NCBI GenBank assembly: GCA_012521935.1
Contig: JAAYLJ010000150.1
Coordinates: 1-11,126 of the forward strand
Direction: 5' to 3'
Source of the DNA: Campylobacteraceae bacterium
GTDB lineage: Bacteria; Campylobacterota; Campylobacteria; Campylobacterales; Campylobacteraceae
DNA length: 11,126 nucleotides
The notes below the pieces were generated by a model, which worked only from the letters and a program-made list of their open reading frames with translations, ran no database searches and was not told the DNA's origin. Positions 1 through 5,854 of the stretch are shown here, piece after piece. The position numbers were made by a program, and so were the translations under genes. Every line of letters starts with the position of its first letter. Positions within the stretch are counted from its first letter, which is position 1.

Positions 1-5
1 AAACA

Positions 6-10
6 AAGGA
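6..10 (+). promoter_or_regulatory. Shine-Dalgarno site of the GT2 gene
   Basis: AAGGA lies five bases before the GTG at 16. It supports GTG as the start although the reading frame remains open to the window edge. Confidence 0.55.
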
Positions 11-15
11 AAGCG

Positions 16-1200
16 GTGTTATCAAATAAAGAGAAATTTAAATCTTTTAATGATATTTTAAAATTATCTGGATTATATTCAGACTCAATATGCCAACACC
101 AAGAAAAAGAGATAGAAAAAGAGATTTCAAAATATAATGATGATAAAGATTTCTTTTGGGATATTTATCTTTTTTTAGATAGTAAAGATTATAGCCATTT
201 TGCACAAAAAAGCCTAAATAGGTATTTGGCTTATAAATGTGTTGAATTTAGAGACTCTATAAAAACTATTTCTATAAAAGAGTTAAAAGAAAAATATCAA
301 AAAATATCAAATTTGATAGAAAACTCACAAGTAAAAAAAGTATTTCAGCACTATATATTCTCTCATTTATTGCTAAATAACATAAAAATAGAAAGTTCGC
401 AAAAAAATAATAATGAATTTTTCAATTATTTAAAAAAAATTGGTTGGGAGCACAAAAGTTTTTTATTTGACAATACAATTAAAAAAATAATTAAATTAAA
501 TGAGGATTCTACAAAAGCTTCTGTGATAATCATTTCAAATGGAAATGAAGAGTATATCATTGAAACTCTTAAGGAGATTAATAAACAAAAAAACGGTGCT
601 TACAAAATAGTTTTTGTAAGCAATAATAAAGCAAATCAGACTCAAAAAATATTGAATTTGGTAGATACCTTTATACAAATGAAAGAGAATCATGGTGCTT
701 ACTTGGCTAGAAATATAGGAGCTGCTTTTGCATTTTGTGATATTTTAATATTTTTAGAAGATGATGGAGTGCCAGAAGAAAACTTCGTAAACCATCATAT
801 TAGTATTCACGATGATAATAATATTATTTCCGCAAGAGGTACATATCTTTCAAAAACAAATGGCATCATGCCATCTCATTATTGGTTGGGCTCAGACATA
901 AAACCTGCTCCTACAGTGCTGGAGGGAAACTGTTCATTTAAGGCAAAAGAATTTTACAGAGTTGGCGGTTGGGGAGATTATATTATGTTTGGGCATGGTG
1001 GTTTGGAGATTTGCTACAGAATGCTTAAAAGCTTTACAGCTCCAAGTCAACATATTTACTCCCCAAAGCCAATCCTATATCATGATTTTGAAAAACCAAA
1101 TAAAGATATGAAACTTAAAAAACTGACTCAACACGCCTCTTGGCAGGTTTTAAAATTTAGTCATACTGATTTTCATAATATTTTAAATAGGTGGAAGTAA
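16..1200 (+). CDS. Family 2 glycosyltransferase with long helical N-terminal extension
   Basis: Probable cytoplasmic glycosyltransferase adding a sugar to a surface glycan; donor and acceptor cannot be read from sequence. Residues 1 to about 160 are lysine-rich, mostly helical and unrecognised. The GT-A domain starts near 167 (ASVIIISNGNEE), has the nucleotide-binding segment NHGAYLARNIG (225-235) and an acidic metal-binding site FLEDDG (246-251). A C-terminal segment, GGWGDYIMFGHGGLEICYR (317-335), resembles the Glyco_transf_7C region, but the usual E-D pair is replaced by L-E. The start is GTG at 16 with AAGGA five bases upstream; no ATG occurs in frame before residue 222. The frame is open to the left edge, so the true start could lie outside the window. 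The last 10 bases overlap the fic gene. GT2 family membership is secure, the function is not. Confidence 0.85.
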   Translation: MLSNKEKFKSFNDILKLSGLYSDSICQHQEKEIEKEISKYNDDKDFFWDIYLFLDSKDYSHFAQKSLNRYLAYKCVEFRDSIKTISIKELKEKYQKISNLIENSQVKKVFQHYIFSHLLLNNIKIESSQKNNNEFFNYLKKIGWEHKSFLFDNTIKKIIKLNEDSTKASVIIISNGNEEYIIETLKEINKQKNGAYKIVFVSNNKANQTQKILNLVDTFIQMKENHGAYLARNIGAAFAFCDILIFLEDDGVPEENFVNHHISIHDDNNIISARGTYLSKTNGIMPSHYWLGSDIKPAPTVLEGNCSFKAKEFYRVGGWGDYIMFGHGGLEICYRMLKSFTAPSQHIYSPKPILYHDFEKPNKDMKLKKLTQHASWQVLKFSHTDFHNILNRWK

Positions 1201-1988
1201 TAAAAACAAAATATCTTCTATACTCTTTTAAGTATCGAAAAGGTAAAAAATACACATATTGGTATGAAACAGATAGTAGATTTTTTCAATCTATAAAACC
1301 ACCAAAAAGCGTATTAGAGATAAATAAAAATGAAGTTGATTTTATATCAATAGATGAGATTATTGAAAATCCTTGGCAAGAATGGAAATCAAATGATATT
1401 CAAAAAATAGCTGCTTTAAATGGTGTAAATATAAATTATCTAAAATCAACTGATATTGATTTTGTCCAAAAAAAAGAAGATGAAAAGCTTTTGGAGCTAT
1501 ATAGCCATTTAGTAGAAAATTTTGATATTTCCAAATCTTTTGGATTTAAAACTATTCAAAAATGGCATATAGAGGTATTTAAACCAATCTATCCATTTGC
1601 GGGAGATATTAGAACTGTTGAAATGGGAAAAGGCCAGGGAAATGAAACTTGGGTATGGCAACTTAATTTTTTAAAAGCTATTCCTGATTTAGATATTTTT
1701 ATAAAAAAAGTGTCAAGTAAAAAGTATCAAGATATTGATATTCTTACAGAAGATTTGTCTAAAATCATATGTGATTTTTTATTTATTCATCCTTTTCGTG
1801 AAGGAAATGGAAGAATAAGTAGATTGATTTGTGATATATTACTTGCAAAAAATGGTTTTCCAATGATAGGATTGAGCTTAAAAAGTGGTGATAATTATAT
1901 AGAAAGAGTTCATTTTGGTTATGAATGTAACTATAGACCTATGCAAGAGTTATTAAAAATAAAAATAGAAGAGGTTATGAACAAATAA
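1191..1988 (+). CDS. Fic-domain protein (predicted AMP transferase / toxin)
   Basis: Fic enzymes usually transfer AMP from ATP to a hydroxyl side chain of a target protein. The catalytic motif HPFREGNGR (200-208), followed by ISR, is complete: catalytic His200, the anion-binding GNG and the Arg. The earlier part of the fold is also present: TIQKWHIEVFKPIYPFAG-DIR (121-141) and the target-docking flap near 147-156. Residues 1 to about 100 are an unrecognised N-terminal region. GTG at 1191 directly follows an in-frame TAG (1188-1190), so the gene cannot start earlier, and there is no ATG before residue 145. No clear Shine-Dalgarno site is visible, and the start lies inside the end of the GT2 gene, suggesting translational coupling and low output. 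I see no convincing built-in inhibitory helix; the small convergent gene at 1975-2130 supplies that motif. Family is certain; toxin role and target are inferred. Confidence 0.92.
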   Translation: MEVIKTKYLLYSFKYRKGKKYTYWYETDSRFFQSIKPPKSVLEINKNEVDFISIDEIIENPWQEWKSNDIQKIAALNGVNINYLKSTDIDFVQKKEDEKLLELYSHLVENFDISKSFGFKTIQKWHIEVFKPIYPFAGDIRTVEMGKGQGNETWVWQLNFLKAIPDLDIFIKKVSSKKYQDIDILTEDLSKIICDFLFIHPFREGNGRISRLICDILLAKNGFPMIGLSLKSGDNYIERVHFGYECNYRPMQELLKIKIEEVMNK

Positions 1989-2130
1989 GCCTATAGTATT
2001 CTTTTAGTTGTTTTTTAGTTGTTTTTGAACCTTCAGCTCTTACAGAAGTATAAACTGAATTTACAATCATTTTTTCTTTCTTTTTAGCGTTAGCAAAATA
2101 TTTATTGCTATTGGAAATAGTTTTTTTCAT
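1975..2130 (-). CDS. Small VbhA-like Fic antitoxin (51 aa)
   Basis: A 51-residue protein whose central segment, SVYTSVRAEGSKTTKKQL (25-42), contains the class I Fic inhibitory motif [ST]-x-x-x-E-[GN] as Ser29, Glu33, Gly34. In VbhA-type antitoxins the Glu of this helix reaches into the Fic active site and blocks productive ATP binding; that is family knowledge, applied here by motif. The sequence before it (ISNSNKYF... then MIVNSV) also resembles the N-terminus of small Fic-adjacent proteins. ATG at 2130 has GAGG seven bases upstream and a plausible -10. The gene runs tail to tail with fic and overlaps its last 14 bases; class I antitoxins normally sit on the same strand, beside or before fic. 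An 11-base tandem duplication encodes residues 36-43. Confidence is high that it is coding and fairly high that it is the inhibitor. Confidence 0.75.
   Translation of the reverse strand: MKKTISNSNKYFANAKKKEKMIVNSVYTSVRAEGSKTTKKQLKEYYRLICS
2002..2026. repeat. 11-base tandem duplication inside the antitoxin gene
   Basis: The unit TTTTAGTTGTT occurs twice without mismatch (2002-2012 and 2013-2023), followed by three more matching bases. On the coding strand it encodes KTTKKQLK, residues 36-43. Because 11 is not a multiple of three, gain or loss of a unit would shift the frame of the antitoxin C-terminus, leaving the SVRAEG motif intact. Confidence 0.85.
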
Positions 2131-2137
2131 GTTAATG

Positions 2138-2141
2138 CCTC
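2138..2141 (-). promoter_or_regulatory. Shine-Dalgarno site of the antitoxin gene
   Basis: GAGG on the - strand with a seven-base spacer to the ATG at 2130. It is the main signal that this short frame is translated, and it contrasts with the absence of a clear site before fic. Confidence 0.6.
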
Positions 2142-2161
2142 AATAAGATGAATAATCTTAA

Positions 2162-2167
2162 ATTGTA
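2162..2167 (-). promoter_or_regulatory. Candidate -10 element for the antitoxin gene
   Basis: TACAAT on the - strand, preceded by TGG (extended -10 form), about 32 bases before the ATG. No convincing -35 is seen; Campylobacterota sigma70 promoters are known to have poorly conserved -35 boxes. It would give an antitoxin transcript independent of fic. Confidence 0.45.
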
Positions 2168-2395
2168 CCATAATGAAGGATAACATATGATGAATTTGGA
2201 CAAATATTGCAAATAGTAAAAATTATATGCAAAAATCAAAGTCAAAAATATCCTATGACAAACTCCCATTTAAGGGATTTGGTTAAAAAATTATCATTTT
2301 TTCTTTTTTTCTACCAATATTTTGAAGCCTTGCAAGTCTCTATGGATTAGGCATTTAAGAGCTTTTAACTGATCTAAAATAATTGCTCATGTGTA

Positions 2396-2424
2396 TTGGT
2401 TTTAGGTAGGTTTTTAAATATAAT
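2396..2424 (+). promoter_or_regulatory. Predicted sigma70-type promoter of ugd
   Basis: TTGGTT at 2396-2401 and a perfect TATAAT at 2419-2424 are separated by 17 bases. Transcription would start near 2431, giving a leader of about 80 bases before ugd. This suggests ugd is transcribed as its own unit rather than by read-through from fic. Confidence 0.65.
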
Positions 2425-2430
2425 GTCTTT

Positions 2431-2520
2431 ATGAAAACAGAAAAATTATTAAGTACTGCACAATCTAATGAAACTATGGAACATCTATTTTCAAACCTAG
2501 GATTAACTTATGAGCAGTAA
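2431..2520 (+). CDS. Possible 29-codon leader ORF before ugd
   Basis: An ATG at the predicted transcription start opens a 29-codon frame whose TAA (2518-2520) overlaps the first 11 bases of ugd in another frame. If translated it would be leaderless and could couple to ugd initiation. The product (MKTEKLLSTAQ... ending GLTYEQ) matches no family I know. No Shine-Dalgarno site lies at a suitable distance. It may be chance. Confidence 0.2.
   Translation: MKTEKLLSTAQSNETMEHLFSNLGLTYEQ
2499..2502 (+). promoter_or_regulatory. Shine-Dalgarno site of ugd
   Basis: AGGA with a seven-base spacer to ATG 2510. The alternative ATG at 2522, which would give the usual short MK-L-T start of the family, has only a weak purine stretch upstream, so 2510 is preferred. 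Confidence 0.5.
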
Positions 2521-3739
2521 CATGAAACTAACCACCGTAGGCACAGGCTATGTAGGCTTATCAAATGCAGTACTACTAGCTAAAAACAATGAAGTAATAG
2601 CACTGGACATATTAAAAGATAGAGTAGATATGATAAATAGTGGCATTAGCCCTATTGAAGATAATGAGATAGAGAAACTTCTACCGAGTCTAATCTCTAG
2701 TGGTAACTTAAAAGCTACTACAGATAAAGAGAAAGCCTATAAAAGTGCAGATTTTATAATCATTGCAACTCCAACAGATTATGATCCAAAAACAGACTAC
2801 TTTGATACAAGCAGTGTTGAATCAGTCATAAAAGATATATCAAAGATTAATCCAAATGCTACAATAATAATTAAAAGTACAGTACCAGTTGGATATACAG
2901 CTAAACTAAATGAACAACTAAAAACTACAAACTTAAAAATTATCTTCTCTCCTGAATTTTTACGAGAAGGAAAAGCACTACAGGATAATCTATATCCAAG
3001 TCGCATCATTGTAGGAGATAGCTCATCTAAAGCTAAAGAGTTTGCAAAGCTGCTAGAGCAAGGTGCTATTAAAAAAGATATACCTACTCTTTTTACTAAC
3101 TCTACTGAGGCTGAAGCTATAAAGCTCTTTTCAAATACATACTTAGCCATGAGAGTAGCTTTTTTTAATGAGCTTGATAGCTACGCCCAGATACACAACC
3201 TAAACACTAAAGATATCATTGAGGGAGTTGGGCTAGATCCACGCATTGGATCTCACTACAATAATCCTTCATTTGGATATGGTGGATACTGCCTTCCAAA
3301 AGATACAAAACAACTTCTTGCAAACTATAAAAATGTACCAAACAATATCATTGAAGCAATAGTTAATGCAAATAGAACTAGGAAAGACTTTATTGCTGAT
3401 AGTATCATCAAAAGACTAAACTCCGCTCCATCAACCATTAACCACCAATCATCCGCTAAAACAGTAGGCATATATAGACTTGTTATGAAAAGCGGAAGTG
3501 ATAACTTTAGAAGTAGTGCTATACAAGGCATAATGAAACGAATAAAAGCAAAAGGCATAGAAGTGATAGTCTATGAGCCAGTGCTTGAAGATGAACTATT
3601 TTATAACTCTAAAGTCATAAATGATTTAGATGAGTTCAAAAAGCTTTCAAATGTAATAGTAGCTAATAGAGTAGATGAAGAACTTGAGGATGTAAAAGAT
3701 AGGGTTTATAGTAGGGATATGTTTGGGAGTGATGATTAA
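2510..3739 (+). CDS. ugd: UDP-glucose 6-dehydrogenase
   Basis: Cytosolic enzyme oxidising UDP-glucose to UDP-glucuronate with two NAD+, supplying a precursor for acidic surface polysaccharide. All landmarks are present: Rossmann motif GTGYVGL (11-17), ATPTDYDPKT (86-95), FSPEFLREGKAL (146-157), SNTYLAMR (208-215) and the catalytic cysteine in GYGGYCLPKDT (C261). The whole protein follows the compact E. coli Ugd subtype closely, including YRLVMKSGSDNFRSSAIQGI (one segment at 322-341) and the C-terminal YSRDMFGSD. At 409 residues it is about 20 longer than that subtype; most of the excess is a Ser/Thr/Asn-rich insert near 303-317 in a linker and four extra N-terminal residues. It has its own promoter. 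Its stop overlaps the end of the convergent GT4 gene by four bases, with no room for a terminator. The function call is firm. Confidence 0.96.
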   Translation: MSSNMKLTTVGTGYVGLSNAVLLAKNNEVIALDILKDRVDMINSGISPIEDNEIEKLLPSLISSGNLKATTDKEKAYKSADFIIIATPTDYDPKTDYFDTSSVESVIKDISKINPNATIIIKSTVPVGYTAKLNEQLKTTNLKIIFSPEFLREGKALQDNLYPSRIIVGDSSSKAKEFAKLLEQGAIKKDIPTLFTNSTEAEAIKLFSNTYLAMRVAFFNELDSYAQIHNLNTKDIIEGVGLDPRIGSHYNNPSFGYGGYCLPKDTKQLLANYKNVPNNIIEAIVNANRTRKDFIADSIIKRLNSAPSTINHQSSAKTVGIYRLVMKSGSDNFRSSAIQGIMKRIKAKGIEVIVYEPVLEDELFYNSKVINDLDEFKKLSNVIVANRVDEELEDVKDRVYSRDMFGSDD

Positions 3740-4809
3740 AGGAGGGTAGAAAATACATCTGTCCACATTTTTTCTATTTGAGAACTATCAGTTTCAAATG
3801 CATAATTAAGACTGTTTTTTGAAAACTTAAGAAACAGCTCCTTATTTTCACACAACTTTCTAACTGACTCTACAAAACCATCAATATTATAAGGCTCTAT
3901 CAAAAATCCAGTTTTTTTATCTTTTACTACCCATGGTGCCGCGTCAAAACTATCATACAAAACTACTGGCAATCCTTGACTTCTAGCCTCTATAAGTGTT
4001 TGGCCAAATCCCTCAAAATGAGATGTCATTATAAAAACTGAGTATCTTCTTAGGGTTTCTTTTGCATCTAGCGTAACACCTTTAAAAAAGATATTCGGGT
4101 GATTTTTTATTTTTTGCTTTAGGCTTTCTATCTCTTCTTTTCGTCCTGTTCCATAAATATCCAAACTATATTCTTTTGGCAATTTCTTAACTATTTTTAC
4201 CATATCAGAGAAGTTTTTTTGCTCTTCTCTAACTCTTGTAATCGCTACAAGTTTTTTAGAAAAGATTGCAGGCTCTGTTTTTGTTTCAAGTTTGCATCCT
4301 CTAGGAATTATGCTTATCTTATTGTGTGGCACTTCTTGGGATAGTTTTTCTTTATCGCTTTTTGTATATACAGTAAATAGATCAATGTAGTGTTTTTTTA
4401 AGTTAAAGATAGTGCTTTTGAAGTTTAATATCTCTATTTTATTGCTCTGAATTAAAATAATTTTATTCTGTTTTAATATCTTGTCTTTAAAAAAAGCTAA
4501 ATAGTATGGGTTGAATAAAATTATAATATTTCCACTACCAAAAATATCTAATTTATTCTCTATATCCGCTCTTCTTTCTTGCAATCTAAGCTTAGGATAT
4601 TTACTTTTTGGATCGCTCAAAGGTATTGAAATAATACTATCGTCCAGCTTAACAAAACTTCCAAAATCATTCCTAAGAAATAGCTCAACATAGGTTGTTT
4701 TTAATGTTTTTGCTATTTTATGAAAACTTTGCATTAAGGTTTCAAGCCCACCAATTCCAGTTGCTGAGTTTATATGAAAACTAATTATTGCTGGCTTGTT
4801 ATTTTTCAT
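3736..4809 (-). CDS. Family 4 (GT-B) glycosyltransferase
   Basis: Retaining GT-B glycosyltransferase, probably cytoplasmic or peripheral to the inner membrane, adding a sugar to the polymer made by the neighbouring enzymes. The N-terminal domain carries the glycine-rich acceptor-side loop GIGGLE (18-23). The C-terminal domain begins near 185 (LVAITRVREEQKNF, LDIYGTG) and has the EX7E motif as E266 and E274 in HFEGFGQTLIEA, followed by GLPVV and TGFLI. At 357 residues it is a normal length. ATG at 4809 overlaps the end of the Stealth gene by 11 bases and has no strong Shine-Dalgarno site, so coupled translation is likely. It is the last gene of the - strand run and ends inside the end of ugd. 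GT4 enzymes such as TagE decorate polyol-phosphate chains; a similar role here is inference. Confidence 0.9.
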   Translation of the reverse strand: MKNNKPAIISFHINSATGIGGLETLMQSFHKIAKTLKTTYVELFLRNDFGSFVKLDDSIISIPLSDPKSKYPKLRLQERRADIENKLDIFGSGNIIILFNPYYLAFFKDKILKQNKIILIQSNKIEILNFKSTIFNLKKHYIDLFTVYTKSDKEKLSQEVPHNKISIIPRGCKLETKTEPAIFSKKLVAITRVREEQKNFSDMVKIVKKLPKEYSLDIYGTGRKEEIESLKQKIKNHPNIFFKGVTLDAKETLRRYSVFIMTSHFEGFGQTLIEARSQGLPVVLYDSFDAAPWVVKDKKTGFLIEPYNIDGFVESVRKLCENKELFLKFSKNSLNYAFETDSSQIEKMWTDVFSTLL

Positions 4810-5854
4810 AACTTGATTTTTTAGGTAAAACTTTCTCTAAACTTTGATTGATTAAAGTTTTAGATAATTCAAAATCATTCTGACTCATATCTTCTTTCGT
4901 AAACCTTCCTTTAGCAGTCCCATCATTTATACAAAATAACTTATAGCTACCACTTTCTATATCTTTTGCTATCTGCTTCGCACTATCTAAAGTCCTAATA
5001 ATTTTAAAAGCCCTTCTATCTATAAAATCTTTTTTATTAGTTGGGGTGAACTTGCCCCCCAAAAGTTGCCAATATCTAAACAAATACTGATTTACATCTT
5101 CATTTGTCCTAAATTTGTTTTTAGAAACTTGCTCTAAAAACTCCTTTTCCACTCCCCATACTTCTTTAAGAGTTGATTTTAAATATGGTTGCGGAAAGTG
5201 GTTAAATTTAAATCCAGTAAAAAATTTAAAATATAATAAAAGCAAGTTTTGAAGATTGTATTTTCCATACCCAAGATTAAACCATTTTGAAAAATTTCTC
5301 AGCACTATTTTTCGCTTCACTAAATTTGGATCTACATGCCTATTATGGTGCTTACTGATAATGTCTATATTATTTGAATCAATATGTCTAATGGTACCAT
5401 CATGAGCCATATCCATAATAGCCATATCAACTGGAAGAGAATTTTTAAAAAACTCCTCTTTTTTCATAGGTTTTAGTACAAAAAAATCATCATTAAAATA
5501 AATAAATCTCTCACTTAGGTTTTTTATTCTATGCAAATTCAACTCTATTGGATGGGAGTTAAAAATCGGCAACCACTTGCTAGGAATATACTCTTCATGC
5601 TTAACTATTTTTAATTTTGGGTGGTTTTTGTTTAACCATTTTGGCAAATGTCCATGAGTAATAAAATATATTTTATTTACCCAAGGCAAAAACTCTTCAA
5701 TTCCTCTAAAGATAAAGTGCAAATTATCCCAATCCCTATATCTATCTTTATTGTTTAAATCACTGTTTTTTACTTTATATTTTGCTTTTTCTTCCTGCCA
5801 AATGGGATCATTCCCATCTACCCAAGGTAAAACTATATCTACCTTCTCGCTCAT
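4799..5854 (-). CDS. Stealth-family sugar-phosphate transferase
   Basis: Stealth proteins transfer sugar 1-phosphates from nucleotide sugars, building phosphodiester-linked capsules. The conserved blocks are readable in order: CR1 VDIVLPWVDGNDP (5-17); CR2 beginning RYRDWDNLHFIFRGIE (38-53) through KIYFITHGHLPKWL and ending with FNDDFF (120-125); CR3 with the HFPQPYLKSTL stretch (219-229); CR4 near SYKLFCINDG (303-312). At 351 residues it is full length, with no signal peptide. ATG at 5854 overlaps the upstream stop by four bases (ATGA) and GT4 starts inside its 3' end. A run of six G on the coding strand (5055-5060) encodes Leu-Gly-Gly-Lys. Family is secure; whether the substrate is hexose, HexNAc or another sugar phosphate cannot be told. 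Confidence 0.92.
   Translation of the reverse strand: MSEKVDIVLPWVDGNDPIWQEEKAKYKVKNSDLNNKDRYRDWDNLHFIFRGIEEFLPWVNKIYFITHGHLPKWLNKNHPKLKIVKHEEYIPSKWLPIFNSHPIELNLHRIKNLSERFIYFNDDFFVLKPMKKEEFFKNSLPVDMAIMDMAHDGTIRHIDSNNIDIISKHHNRHVDPNLVKRKIVLRNFSKWFNLGYGKYNLQNLLLLYFKFFTGFKFNHFPQPYLKSTLKEVWGVEKEFLEQVSKNKFRTNEDVNQYLFRYWQLLGGKFTPTNKKDFIDRRAFKIIRTLDSAKQIAKDIESGSYKLFCINDGTAKGRFTKEDMSQNDFELSKTLINQSLEKVLPKKSSYEK
5055..5060. repeat. Six-base G tract in the Stealth gene
   Basis: Six consecutive G on the coding strand (C on +) in very AT-rich surroundings. Capsule genes of Campylobacter are often phase-variable at G tracts, but those are usually longer; this one is at or below the length where slippage is frequent. 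Confidence 0.4.

Larger units (their letters stand above)
2131..2509. other. AT-rich intergenic region between antitoxin and ugd
   Basis: About 380 bases without a recognisable gene. The left end holds the antitoxin promoter and Shine-Dalgarno site (- strand); the right end holds the ugd promoter and a 29-codon leader frame. In between I read only very short frames on both strands, for example 19 codons starting at 2227, none with a convincing start signal or family resemblance. I see no tRNA, no strong terminator hairpin and no insertion-sequence ends. Confidence 0.7.

Noticed and set aside
1503..1520. SHLVEN (Fic residues 105-110) formally matches the [ST]xxxE[GN] inhibitory motif within Fic itself.
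   Set aside because: It lies only about 10 residues before the first conserved Fic helix, much closer than the inhibitory helix in class II proteins such as FICD, and the separate small protein offers a better match. A structure prediction would settle it.
2264..2277. TCCC-6-GGGA inverted repeat followed by T-rich DNA, considered as a terminator.
   Set aside because: The stem is only four pairs and the T-rich stretch begins too far downstream and is interrupted.
2221..2280. 19-codon frame starting at 2227 in the intergenic gap.
   Set aside because: No Shine-Dalgarno site, no homology that I recognise, and length within chance expectation.
2797..3150. Open frame of 117 codons antisense to ugd.
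   Set aside because: It lies wholly within the well-supported ugd gene and its product has no family resemblance; the same applies to the other antisense frames in the polymer, M48, SIMPL and AEC genes.
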